From contig NZ_KE386848.1 of NCBI RefSeq assembly GCF_000429105.1, positions 494,434-558,433 on the forward strand: a stretch of DNA of 64,000 bases. Direction: 5' to 3'. The translations under genes were made by a program, and so were the position numbers. The stretch is from Schaalia suimastitidis DSM 15538 (GTDB taxonomy: Bacteria > Actinomycetota > Actinomycetes > Actinomycetales > Actinomycetaceae). Positions 56,291-64,000 of this stretch are shown piece after piece (position 1 is the stretch's first letter; each line of letters opens with the position of its first letter). Under the pieces are notes generated by a model. It had not been told where the DNA came from. It saw only the letters and a program-made list of their open reading frames with translations, and ran no database searches.

Positions 56291-56857
56291 TCAGCCCTTC
56301 TTTCCCAAGATAACGGCGTCACGTCCACACGCCTCGTCAAGCAAAATGGTGACAGTTTCTGAGCGTGCTGTGGGCAGGTTCTTTCCCACGTAATCCGGTC
56401 GGATGGGCAGTTCGCGGTGTCCTCGGTCAACGAGGACTGCCAGTTGTACGGCGGCGGGGCGCCCGATACTAGACAGGGCGTCAAGGGCTGCTTTAATGGT
56501 GCGTCCTGTGTACAGCACGTCGTCAACGAGAACCACCGTGCGCGCCTCGATGCCACTTGCGGGAATGTGGCTTTCCTTTGGGGTACGCAGCGGCTGTGTG
56601 GCCAAATCGTCACGGAACATTGTCGTGTCGATAATGGCCAAATCGGCGTGAATACCGGCAAGGTCTTTGAGTCGAGCAACGAGGCGACGAGCCAGATGGG
56701 CACCGCCCGTGGGGATACCCGCGATAACCAAGTCACCGCCTCGGTTCTTTTCAATGATCTCGTAGGCGATACGGGTAAGGGAACGGGAAATATCTTCCGC
56801 TCCAAGGACTTCTTTGCCGTCTGGAGCGGCATCTGGATATGCAGCGGCCAAGGCCAT
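56291..56857 (-). CDS. pyrR: Pyrimidine operon regulator PyrR / uracil phosphoribosyltransferase
   Basis: 188 residues with the PRPP-binding 'VLVDDVLYTGRTIKAALD' (about 107-124) and the early 'IAGIPTGGAHLARRL' (about 44-58). It senses UMP/UTP and binds pyr mRNA. It is the first gene of pyrR-B-C-carA-carB-pyrF. The predicted binding hairpin lies just before its ATG. Confidence 0.95.
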   Translation of the reverse strand: MALAAAYPDAAPDGKEVLGAEDISRSLTRIAYEIIEKNRGGDLVIAGIPTGGAHLARRLVARLKDLAGIHADLAIIDTTMFRDDLATQPLRTPKESHIPASGIEARTVVLVDDVLYTGRTIKAALDALSSIGRPAAVQLAVLVDRGHRELPIRPDYVGKNLPTARSETVTILLDEACGRDAVILGKKG

Positions 56858-56866
56858 CTCTCCTTC

Positions 56867-56884
56867 CTCGCCTCACTGGACGAG
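56867..56884 (-). promoter_or_regulatory. PyrR-binding RNA hairpin in the pyr leader
   Basis: On the minus strand CTCG-TCCAGTGAGG-CGAG forms a short hairpin whose loop matches the conserved PyrR-binding loop TCCAGNGAGGC. It sits immediately before the ribosome site (GGAAGGAG) and about 10 nt before the pyrR ATG, so bound PyrR would block ribosome entry, as shown in M. smegmatis. No terminator/antiterminator pair is visible, which supports translational rather than transcriptional control. Confidence 0.8.
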
Positions 56885-56952
56885 CGTTAAAGGACTATTG
56901 CATATCTCAGACTAGCTCACACCCACGCGTATCAACTACCGCTGTCCACATG

Positions 56953-59070
56953 TCAGTGACCGCGTGATCCTCCAAAGCGACGATCACCTCGACCTTTTTT
57001 GTCAAACGAACGCGTGCTATATTCGTCACGTTCTGAGCGGCGTCCGCCTCGGCCCTCACCAAAGGCACGGCCAGCACCTGGCCCTTCGTCTTCACGGATA
57101 CGCAGCGCACGACCAGAGACGCGTGCTTTTGCGATCTTACCCATTGCGGTGGGCGAAATATCGCCGCTAATTTCGACCAGCGAGAAGGTGGGGAAGATTT
57201 CGATATTGCCAATATCGGATCCGGCTAAGCCGCCTTCACCAGTGATCGCACCAACGATAGCTCCGGGTTTCACGCGGTCTTTCTTACCCACTTCAACCCG
57301 GTAACGGCGTCCTTGGCCAGCGAAATGACGTCCGCCACCGCGTCGACGCGCACCATCTTTTCCACCCTTGAGGGGGCGATCTTTGTCGCGCCCCACCTCA
57401 AAACTTGCGCCAAGGAACTCGCCTGATTCGTCAAGCTCTTCCTCGCGGCGAATCTTGCCGTCGCCTCGTCGATCTTTTTCAATGCGCCGCTCGGGTCCTT
57501 CATCGCCGACGGCCTGAGCGAGCAACGCAGCCGCAATATCGGATACGTCAAGCTCGGTGGTGTCATGCATTTCATCCAACAGGGTGTAATACAGGTCAAG
57601 GCGTCCACGTTCAATACGTTGGTTCAGAGCGTCCAAGGTACGTCGAGCACGGAATTCCGATACCGCTGCCGGAGAAGGTATCGCCACCTCTTCCATAGGT
57701 GTTCCGGTAAGTTTCTCAATGCGCCGTAGACGGGAATGTTCACGAGGCGTGAAGAAGGTGAGGGAACGCCCTGCTCGCCCAGCTCGCCCAGTACGCCCAA
57801 TGCGGTGAACATACGCCTCTGGTTCGCGTGGGACATCGAAGTTAATGACAAGCCCGATACGTTCAACGTCAAGACCACGTGCCGCAACGTCGGTAGCCAC
57901 AAGAACGTCAAGTGCGCCCTTCTTCAGGCGATCCACCATACGTTCACGTTCTGTCTGCGCAACGTCACCACTGATACCCGCGGCCCTAAATCCGCGTCCG
58001 GCAAGTTCAAGCGATATTTCTTCAACGTCGAGGCGTGTACGGACAAAAACGATGGCAGCATCTGAGTCTTGTGTGACATGTTGCGCACGCGTTGCCAGTA
58101 CGCGAGCAAGCGCGCCAATCTTGTGTTTATAGGGCACGACCGCGTATGTCTGGTAAATGGTGTCAACCGTCGACGATTCTTCAGACACCGCGATGCGGAG
58201 AGGATTGGTCAGGTGCGTGGCGGCAACCCGTTCGATTGCGGCGGGCATCGTCGCAGAAAACAGTGCGGTGAGACGGTCGGTGGGTACTGACTCGGCGATC
58301 GTTTCGACGTCTTCCGCAAAGCCCATCCGAAGCATTTCGTCAGCCTCGTCAAGGACCAACATCCGCACACCCGATAGGTCAAGGGCACCCTTTTCGATGA
58401 GGTCGATAATGCGGCCAGGTGTGCCCACAACGACCTGTGCCCCACGTTTAAGGGCACCAATTTGAGGACCGTAGGCTGAGCCACCATATACGGCAACAAC
58501 GTCTAAACCTCGGGTCTTTGCAGCGAAATTGTCGATGGCTTGTGCGCTTTGCATGGCAAGTTCACGCGTGGGTGCAAGGACCAGCGCCTGAACTGATTTT
58601 TCTTTTGCGTCGACAAGTGAGATCAGAGGCAAACCGAAGGCGGCTGTTTTGCCCGTGCCTGTTTGGGCAATACCGACGACATCGCGCTTTTCAAGTAGTG
58701 CAGGGATTGATTCTGCCTGGATGGGAGTGGGCGTGACAAAGCCCATAGCGGTGATGGCATCAAGTACGTCTTGAGGTAGGCCAAGGCTGCCAAAGGTCAC
58801 GACGTCATCTTCGCCAGCGTCGCTGTCGTCGTCCTCGTCGGTGTCACTGTCGAAGTCTTCATCGGTATCGATGTCTTCGTCGCCGTCTTCTTCCTCGTCG
58901 GTGTTGGAGTCGAAGTCTTCGTCGGTGTCGATAGCATCATCGATTTGATCGGCATCGCGATCATCCGCATCGACGGCTTGGTGAGCCAAGGCGTCGTCGA
59001 TATCAATAGTGTCGCCACCGGCATCGAGTGAGCGTTCACGGTCAGCAAAAGAAAGGTCTGGAGTGGGCAT
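56953..59070 (-). CDS. DEAD-box RNA helicase, DeaD/CsdA-like
   Basis: About 705 residues. An N-terminal acidic region (about 15-95, rich in Asp/Glu with DTDEDFDS repeats) precedes the helicase core: AQTGTGKT, PTRELA, DEAD, SAT, and 'HRIGRTGRAGR'. Then come a dimerisation region, an RG-rich stretch and a DbpA-type RNA-binding domain ('GAIVGAITGEGGLAGSDIGNIEI'), ending in a basic Arg/Gly tail. It remodels structured RNA or ribosomes. ATG 59070 has GAGGA 6 nt upstream; a GTG at 59154 would add 28 residues. It follows a 346-nt leader gap. Confidence 0.9.
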   Translation of the reverse strand: MPTPDLSFADRERSLDAGGDTIDIDDALAHQAVDADDRDADQIDDAIDTDEDFDSNTDEEEDGDEDIDTDEDFDSDTDEDDDSDAGEDDVVTFGSLGLPQDVLDAITAMGFVTPTPIQAESIPALLEKRDVVGIAQTGTGKTAAFGLPLISLVDAKEKSVQALVLAPTRELAMQSAQAIDNFAAKTRGLDVVAVYGGSAYGPQIGALKRGAQVVVGTPGRIIDLIEKGALDLSGVRMLVLDEADEMLRMGFAEDVETIAESVPTDRLTALFSATMPAAIERVAATHLTNPLRIAVSEESSTVDTIYQTYAVVPYKHKIGALARVLATRAQHVTQDSDAAIVFVRTRLDVEEISLELAGRGFRAAGISGDVAQTERERMVDRLKKGALDVLVATDVAARGLDVERIGLVINFDVPREPEAYVHRIGRTGRAGRAGRSLTFFTPREHSRLRRIEKLTGTPMEEVAIPSPAAVSEFRARRTLDALNQRIERGRLDLYYTLLDEMHDTTELDVSDIAAALLAQAVGDEGPERRIEKDRRGDGKIRREEELDESGEFLGASFEVGRDKDRPLKGGKDGARRRGGGRHFAGQGRRYRVEVGKKDRVKPGAIVGAITGEGGLAGSDIGNIEIFPTFSLVEISGDISPTAMGKIAKARVSGRALRIREDEGPGAGRAFGEGRGGRRSERDEYSTRSFDKKGRGDRRFGGSRGH
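58835..58932 (-). repeat. Internal direct repeat in the acidic helicase tail
   Basis: Two 38-nt copies, 58835-58872 and 58895-58932, are identical except for a few positions and are spaced 60 nt. Each encodes the same acidic DTDEDFDS unit. It may expand or contract between strains. Confidence 0.8.
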
Positions 59071-59416
59071 AGGTGTCCTCATAGTCGTCAAATCAGGTTT
59101 CGAAGCCAAGATGGCCGGGCCAGTAGCCTTTGGCGCGGCCTCTTCATCATCCACAACAACACCGGATTACTCCGGACACCATTACAGAGGGCAGCGCCTC
59201 ATCGCCCTACCACTGTAGCGGCACAGAACGTGTTTTCCGCATTATTGCGCGGTGAATTGCCTCACCGAGGTGCCAACAACGATCCACACACGTGCACCAT
59301 CTCTCACATTGGCACACTGATATGCCACAGCATCTCTGCATTATTCGCAGGCGCAACAAAACTCCCCACGTCGAATTCAGGCAGGGCGAAACGCGTGACG
59401 CAACGAACTCCTCCAC
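59071..59416 (-). other. Intergenic leader of the DEAD-box gene
   Basis: A 346-nt stretch between the MFS stop and the helicase start. It holds a possible hairpin AGGGC/GCCCT (59188-59208, minus strand AGGGC...GCCCT with an 11-nt loop) and a CCGG-N-CCGG inverted element near 59160-59175. No gene, tRNA or clear terminator is seen. A long 5' leader, as is common for cold-shock RNA helicases, is possible. Confidence 0.3.
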
Positions 59417-60619
59417 CTACGCACTGACAGACCTGAGACGCTGCCCAACACTGATACCAACCATCGCACCACCTGCCAGTAAAGCAGGGACAACAGACAA
59501 AACAAGGTTCTGGTCACCAAGATAACCCGCAGTGGCACTGCCGGTAGACACACCCGTAACAAGGAAGGTCGCGCCAATCGTCATCGCCGTCGTCACGCGC
59601 GCTGCGGGTGCAAGCCGCTCAACGAGGGCATAGGAGGTCACCAAAGTAGTACCGGCACCACAGCCAATCAGCAACACAATGACCAGGCAAAGTACCGTTG
59701 ACGGCACCGTCATCATCACACCAGCCCCAACTACCACCAGTAGGCCCGCAACCAACGTTTTGGCGCTTGCGCTACGCCCAATAGCTGGGCTCAGCAAACC
59801 TGCCAAAGCTGATGTTACTCCCATCGCACCATATATCACGCCCGTCAACTCGGGCGTCCCTTGTGCCAGGTGATATGCGGTAAGCGTCGTTTGAATAGAG
59901 CCAAAAACCATACCCACACTGAAAATCTGGGCAAATATGGGTCCCAGTAGGGACCAGACCAGACGCTGCGAAGGTCCAACAACGCGCGACTGTGTATGGC
60001 TCCCTCCCGTGCGGTGCGACAGCAGCCACGCCAGAAAAACGCCCTCCCCCAGTGCTGTCACTATCATCAGCGCCATCACAGCATCATGAGGACCGTATAG
60101 CGTCACTAAAGTGCCTGCCGCAATGGGACCAACAACAAAGGATATTTCGTCGGCTGCCGTTTCAAAACCCATTGCAAGACGGACAGCCTTCACACGCTCA
60201 TTCGCATCCTTTTCCTTGCGGACAGCATGAGACCAGATTGCCCGCGCAACTGACCCAATCTGTGGATTTGCACAGCCAACGACGAAGCCTCCGATAAAAA
60301 GTGCGTTGATGCTGTGGTGGCCGACAGCCCAGAGGATAATGCCCAGGGCAAGTATTTGGACCGCTAGGGCAGCGGCAACAACAGGTGCCGGACCCCATCG
60401 ATCAATCGAGCGTCCAACAATTGGCGCCCCTATTGCGGTGCCGATACCGACAATCGCCACGGTCGCACCCGCGACGGTCAAACCAAAATCTGAGGCAGCC
60501 ACCAGGAGTAGCCCCAGTTGGATCATCGCTGCCGGTAAGCGGCCAAGAAAGGACAATAGCGGGAAGGGATAACCGGCGACGCTTATCAGACGACGAAATG
60601 CGGTAGCGGCATATGACAT
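59417..60619 (-). CDS. MFS transporter of unknown substrate
   Basis: About 400 residues with twelve predicted helices and the MFS loop 2-3 pattern 'GRSIDRWGPAPVV' (about 71-83). ATG 60619 has AGGA 8 nt upstream. Related proteins export drugs or sugars; nothing indicates the substrate. It lies between hisS and the DEAD-box gene without obvious functional link. Confidence 0.8.
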   Translation of the reverse strand: MSYAATAFRRLISVAGYPFPLLSFLGRLPAAMIQLGLLLVAASDFGLTVAGATVAIVGIGTAIGAPIVGRSIDRWGPAPVVAAALAVQILALGIILWAVGHHSINALFIGGFVVGCANPQIGSVARAIWSHAVRKEKDANERVKAVRLAMGFETAADEISFVVGPIAAGTLVTLYGPHDAVMALMIVTALGEGVFLAWLLSHRTGGSHTQSRVVGPSQRLVWSLLGPIFAQIFSVGMVFGSIQTTLTAYHLAQGTPELTGVIYGAMGVTSALAGLLSPAIGRSASAKTLVAGLLVVVGAGVMMTVPSTVLCLVIVLLIGCGAGTTLVTSYALVERLAPAARVTTAMTIGATFLVTGVSTGSATAGYLGDQNLVLSVVPALLAGGAMVGISVGQRLRSVSA

Positions 60620-60790
60620 GGGATCGTTCCTGGGGTAGGCCAACAGTGGACTGCCAGCCCGTCCTCACAAGCAGTCGCGGATCCCACTTCCAGTGAAGCC
60701 TAACAGATAATTGCCCTTACGCAACCAGCAGGCGCAGTCTCTCCAAGGTTGACGACCTTCTCAGTGAGTGATATCGCACGCAGAAGAGCA

Positions 60791-62143
60791 TTAATCCACC
60801 GCAATAATGAGCGGCCGCGCATCTTCAGCGCAGATTTGCCACGTTGTGGCACAAGCTTCGCCTTGTTCCCCGCTGCGAATATCCTTCACTGTATCCGGCT
60901 GCCCATCCACACCAGGGAACCACACATATGGGATACCGCGTTTGTCGGCATATTTAATTTGTTTGCCAAATTTTGCCGCACTTGGTGCGACATCGGTGCT
61001 GATCCCTCGACCACGCAAAATGGTGGCCACCTCAAGCGATTTCGCACGCTGCGCCTCGTCAACAACAGCCACCAGCACCGCAGTCGGTACCTTTCGGCTG
61101 GCACGCACCATCGGAACCGACAGCATCCGCGACACGAGGCGTGACACCCCAATCGACATTCCTACACCCGGGTAAGTGCGTTTCCCATCTTTAGCGAGGG
61201 AATCGTAACGGCCACCAGAGCAGATTGAACCAAGCTCCTCATGCCCAACGATCACCGTTTCATACACGCTGCCGGTGTAGTAATCCAGTCCGCGGGCGAT
61301 CTTCAAATCAGCGACGATCACACCCGGCAGGCTCGCTTGTGCCTGATCCAGCAATGCACACAACTGCGCCACACCTTCATCGAGTAGATCACTGTGCAGG
61401 CCAAGGGCAGCAATACCAGAACGAATCTCAGCAGAATCGGCGCCCTGAATCTGCGCCATCGCAAGTAAGGTATCGGCCTGGGTGAGGCTGATACCCGCCT
61501 GCGCGAGCTCTTCACGCACACCATCGACGCCCACCTTGTCGAGTTTGTCAATCCCGCGCAAAGCGGCGTCGATATCGCTCACCCCGACCGCTTCGCACAC
61601 GCCCTGAACGACCTTGCGGTTATTCACCATGACTTTCACTGGTGGCAGGGGCAGGGACGATAAGGCGCGTGCCATCACCAGTGGTGCCTCCACTTCGAAA
61701 TGGAAGGGCAGTTCTCCCATACCAACGACGTCAATATCGGCCTGAGTGAATTCACGGAAACGTCCCTCTTGAGGTCGTTCGCCGCGCCACACCTTCTGAA
61801 TTTGATAGCGTTTAAACGGAAAATCTAATTCATTGGCGTTCTCAACGACATAGCGGGCAAATGGGACCGTCAGGTCAAAATGCAACCCCATTTTGCGTTC
61901 TTTTGACGGGGTACGCTCACCCTGTTCAGCAGCTTTCACTGCTTGAAGACGGTCAAGGACATAGACCTCTTTGGAGGTTTCACCTTTTGCTTCAAGCTGC
62001 TCTAAGGTCTCCACCGCACGGGTTTCAATACTGGTATAGCCATGCAACTCGAAGACCTGACGTAAATGGTCAAGAACAAACTGTTCGACTATGCGACCTT
62101 CGGGGAGCCATTCAGGAAAACCAGATAATGAAGTACGTGCCAT
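60791..62143 (-). CDS. hisS: Histidyl-tRNA synthetase
   Basis: 450 residues with class II motif 2 'RYQIQKVWRGERPQEGRFREFTQ' (about 111-133), motif 3 ('GVGMSIGVSRLV', about 325) and the histidine-binding 'RGLDYYTG' (about 280) loops, plus the C-terminal anticodon-binding domain. It charges tRNA-His. It is followed on the strand by the MFS gene after a 171-nt gap. Confidence 0.96.
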   Translation of the reverse strand: MARTSLSGFPEWLPEGRIVEQFVLDHLRQVFELHGYTSIETRAVETLEQLEAKGETSKEVYVLDRLQAVKAAEQGERTPSKERKMGLHFDLTVPFARYVVENANELDFPFKRYQIQKVWRGERPQEGRFREFTQADIDVVGMGELPFHFEVEAPLVMARALSSLPLPPVKVMVNNRKVVQGVCEAVGVSDIDAALRGIDKLDKVGVDGVREELAQAGISLTQADTLLAMAQIQGADSAEIRSGIAALGLHSDLLDEGVAQLCALLDQAQASLPGVIVADLKIARGLDYYTGSVYETVIVGHEELGSICSGGRYDSLAKDGKRTYPGVGMSIGVSRLVSRMLSVPMVRASRKVPTAVLVAVVDEAQRAKSLEVATILRGRGISTDVAPSAAKFGKQIKYADKRGIPYVWFPGVDGQPDTVKDIRSGEQGEACATTWQICAEDARPLIIAVD

Positions 62144-62221
62144 AGCTCTATCATAAAGGCGGCTGCCCCCTCACCGTGCCAGGCAGCATGTGAGAGGGCA
62201 GTCAGTCGTGCGGCGGGGACG

Positions 62222-62950
62222 CTAGCCGAGGCGGCAGGCCCGCAGCAGGTAAGGATTCGTTTTCAGTTCATCACCCAAGGTCGTGGTAGGGCCATGTCCA
62301 GGGAACAGTATGGTGGCTGGATCTAAGGCATTGGCCACGGTACGAAGCGAATGGCGCATCTGGGTTTCATCGCCGCCGATTAAGTCGGTGCGCCCCACCG
62401 ACCCAGCAAAGATGACATCTCCCGATAATGCCCATGGGACAGGCATGGTGGACGTGATGAGTGGTGCACCGTCGTGGCATACTTCAAGCTCAGTGTGGGC
62501 AATGAAGAGTGCCGAACCTTCGGTATGTCCAGGGGCAGGAACCATCTTCATCCACAGACCACCGATGAGCTCTACCGATCCCGCCGGCATATCGCGCAGT
62601 GACTGTGGCCGTTCCCACGGGCTCAGTTCAATGCCCGCAGGTAGGCCCGCAATGGAGGCCAAGGGGTCGTCCATACGATAACGATCCGGTCCTGGTATCC
62701 ACACGGGCGCAGCACCGTTATCTGCCCACCGTGCCACCTCAGCGCTGTCCCACACGTGATCGGGGTGACCATGTGTGAGGAGCACGCCATCAACTGTTGC
62801 GCCCTCAGCGTCAAGGATGGCGCGAAGTGCGTCAAGTACACCCGTAGAAGGGTCAACAATGAGGGCACGGCGAGCATCAGATGCGGACGGCGCCACGATA
62901 ACCATGGCGTTGGCGCCATAGTAAGGCGATGGTATGACGTGGAGTCGCAC
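62222..62950 (-). CDS. Metallo-beta-lactamase-fold hydrolase, glyoxalase II-like
   Basis: 242 residues with the metal motif 'LTHGHPDHVWD' (about 57-67), later His in 'PGHTEGSALFI' (about 140) and 'LFPGHGPTT' (about 220). Members hydrolyse thioesters such as hydroxyacyl-glutathione or mycothiol analogues. It usually precedes hisS in Actinobacteria. GTG start, 3 nt after the DUF349 stop. Confidence 0.85.
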   Translation of the reverse strand: MRLHVIPSPYYGANAMVIVAPSASDARRALIVDPSTGVLDALRAILDAEGATVDGVLLTHGHPDHVWDSAEVARWADNGAAPVWIPGPDRYRMDDPLASIAGLPAGIELSPWERPQSLRDMPAGSVELIGGLWMKMVPAPGHTEGSALFIAHTELEVCHDGAPLITSTMPVPWALSGDVIFAGSVGRTDLIGGDETQMRHSLRTVANALDPATILFPGHGPTTTLGDELKTNPYLLRACRLG

Positions 62951-62953
62951 TGC

Positions 62954-64000
62954 TCAGCCCATGGAGGAGCGAATCTGCTCCAACCATGCTTTCTTCGTGA
63001 CGAGGGCATCAGAAAGCTCTTTGGCTTTCTTAGCGTTACCTGCGGCTTCGGCGCGACCAAGGTCTGCTTCAAGGCGCTCGATCTGGTCTTCGAGTTGTCC
63101 TAGCATCCCCTCTGCGCGCGCACGCGTCTCAGGGTTGGTACGACGCCACTCTTTTTCTTCCGCAGAACGCACAGCATCTTCAACGGCGCGCAAGCGCTGC
63201 TCGACACGTGGGTGTTCCGCCGAGGGAACACGACCAATCGCATCCCATCGTTCCTGTATCCCACGCAATGCGGCTTTCGTGGCCTCAAGGTCACCAATCG
63301 GCAGTAGCGCCTCTGCTTCCTCAAGAACAGCCAATTTAGCGACCAGATTTTCCTGATATTCAGCATCCGTGGCCTGGTCTTTGGCTCGGCGAGCCTCGAA
63401 GAACACCTGTTGTGCAGCACGGAAGCGTGTCCACAAGGCGTCGTCTTCTTTGCGGGACGCACGAGGCGCTGCCTTCCAACGGTCCATTAACTGACGGTAC
63501 GCAGTGGTGGTAGCGGACCAGTCAGTGGAGCTTTGCAGGGCCTCTGCCTCGGCAATAATTTGCTCTTTGACGCGTTTGGCTTCTGACTGCGCTTGGTCGA
63601 GGGCAGCGAAATATTGGCGTCGGTTACGGTCAAATTGTGTGCGCGCTGCAGCAAAACGCTTCCACAGACCGTCTTCGACCTGCTTGTCGAGGCGTGGGCC
63701 GCGACGTTGCAGCGTCTTCCACTCTTCAAGGAGGTCACGCAGTGTTTGGCCTGATTGTTTCCAATGAATCCGCTCAGGATCCTGAGCGGTGATAGCTTCG
63801 GCTTTTTCCACTACCGCGGTACGTTCAGCCAAGGCAGCCTCTTTTGCTGCACGGCGTTCCTCGCGGGCCTCTTCTTTGCGCACTTCGGCACGCTCAGCCA
63901 CCGCCTCGAGGCGGGCACGCAGACCTGGGAGGTCACCTATGGCTGCGGGAAGTTCCACTGCTTCACGCAGCGTAGCAAGCGTTTGATCAATTTCTTTGGG
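62954..64000 (-). CDS. DUF349 coiled-coil protein (5' truncated by the window)
   Basis: The frame is open to the window edge, so at least 14 more codons precede the listed ORF and the true start is outside. The visible 349 residues are almost all charged helices: repeated DUF349 units of about 70-80 residues (e.g. 'LWKRFAAARTQFDRNRRQYFAAL', 'LWTRFRAAQQVFFEARR', 'RWDAIGRVPSAEHPRVEQRLRAVEDAV'). Function is unknown. It lies directly upstream of the MBL gene, as seen in relatives. Confidence 0.9.
   Translation of the reverse strand, partial: PKEIDQTLATLREAVELPAAIGDLPGLRARLEAVAERAEVRKEEAREERRAAKEAALAERTAVVEKAEAITAQDPERIHWKQSGQTLRDLLEEWKTLQRRGPRLDKQVEDGLWKRFAAARTQFDRNRRQYFAALDQAQSEAKRVKEQIIAEAEALQSSTDWSATTTAYRQLMDRWKAAPRASRKEDDALWTRFRAAQQVFFEARRAKDQATDAEYQENLVAKLAVLEEAEALLPIGDLEATKAALRGIQERWDAIGRVPSAEHPRVEQRLRAVEDAVRSAEEKEWRRTNPETRARAEGMLGQLEDQIERLEADLGRAEAAGNAKKAKELSDALVTKKAWLEQIRSSMG

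Noticed and set aside
56905-56936. sigma70 promoter for the pyr operon (TTGATA / TAGTCT)
   Set aside because: The two boxes are only 15 bp apart and the -10 is weak, so the site is not reliable.

Overview
The window is an ordinary stretch of an actinobacterial chromosome. The case for Actinobacteria rests on rbpA, a garA (FHA) gene next to two MerR-type regulators, the DUF881–sbp–DUF881 trio, pafB-pafC-helY-lnt, mihF (actinobacterial IHF), a PriA without helicase motifs, and the block pyrR-B-C-carA-carB-pyrF-mihF-gmk-rpoZ-coaBC-metK-priA-fmt-rsmB-rpe. GC content is moderate by eye (roughly mid-50s %), genes are very tightly packed, and the lineage-specific losses described below would suit a host-associated, fermentative member such as an Actinomycetaceae relative. 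That family assignment is inference. I saw no rRNA, tRNA, CRISPR array, transposase or prophage gene.

Layout. 1–1853: end of a membrane-anchored surface protein and a metal-type (ABC-3) ABC importer. 1906–8877 (minus): a translationally coupled ECF module (S component, double ATPase, T component) followed by two exporter-fold ABC half-transporters of the YbtPQ/IrtAB kind, with a DtxR-like palindrome upstream and an ABM-domain protein next door. 9003–11791 (plus): ferric-reductase-like flavocytochrome, secreted FMN-binding protein and ApbE flavin transferase. Together 1–11.8 kb looks like a metal (probably iron) acquisition and extracytoplasmic electron-transfer region.

12–20 kb: der, then a sucrose module (GH32 sucrose hydrolase, PTS EIIBCA, LacI repressor) in which two near-identical 16-bp palindromes mark the repressor sites; the repressor gene is coupled to a MurE-type ligase gene. 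20–29 kb: aminopeptidase N, DUF881/sbp/DUF881, garA, ftsR-like and second merR, an Hsp70-like gene, a PAP2 protein and rbpA. 29–37 kb (minus): pafB-pafC-helY-lnt, then hisE-hisG. 37–39 kb (minus): a two-gene ABC system (permease plus binding lipoprotein) under an FMN riboswitch, placed downstream of rpe where riboflavin biosynthesis genes lie in some other actinobacteria; it is probably a RibXY riboflavin importer.

39–57 kb (minus): rpe, rsmB, fmt, priA, a VKOR-like gene, metK, coaBC, rpoZ, gmk, mihF, and the complete de novo UMP branch under a predicted PyrR translational-repression hairpin. 57–64 kb (minus): an acidic-tailed DEAD-box RNA helicase, an MFS transporter, hisS, a metallo-beta-lactamase-fold hydrolase and the start-truncated DUF349 gene. 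The strongest unusual signals are the ECF-plus-exporter transporter with its palindrome, the FMN-riboswitch importer with no ATPase, the paired sucrose operators, the PyrR site, and several antisense gene-end overlaps.
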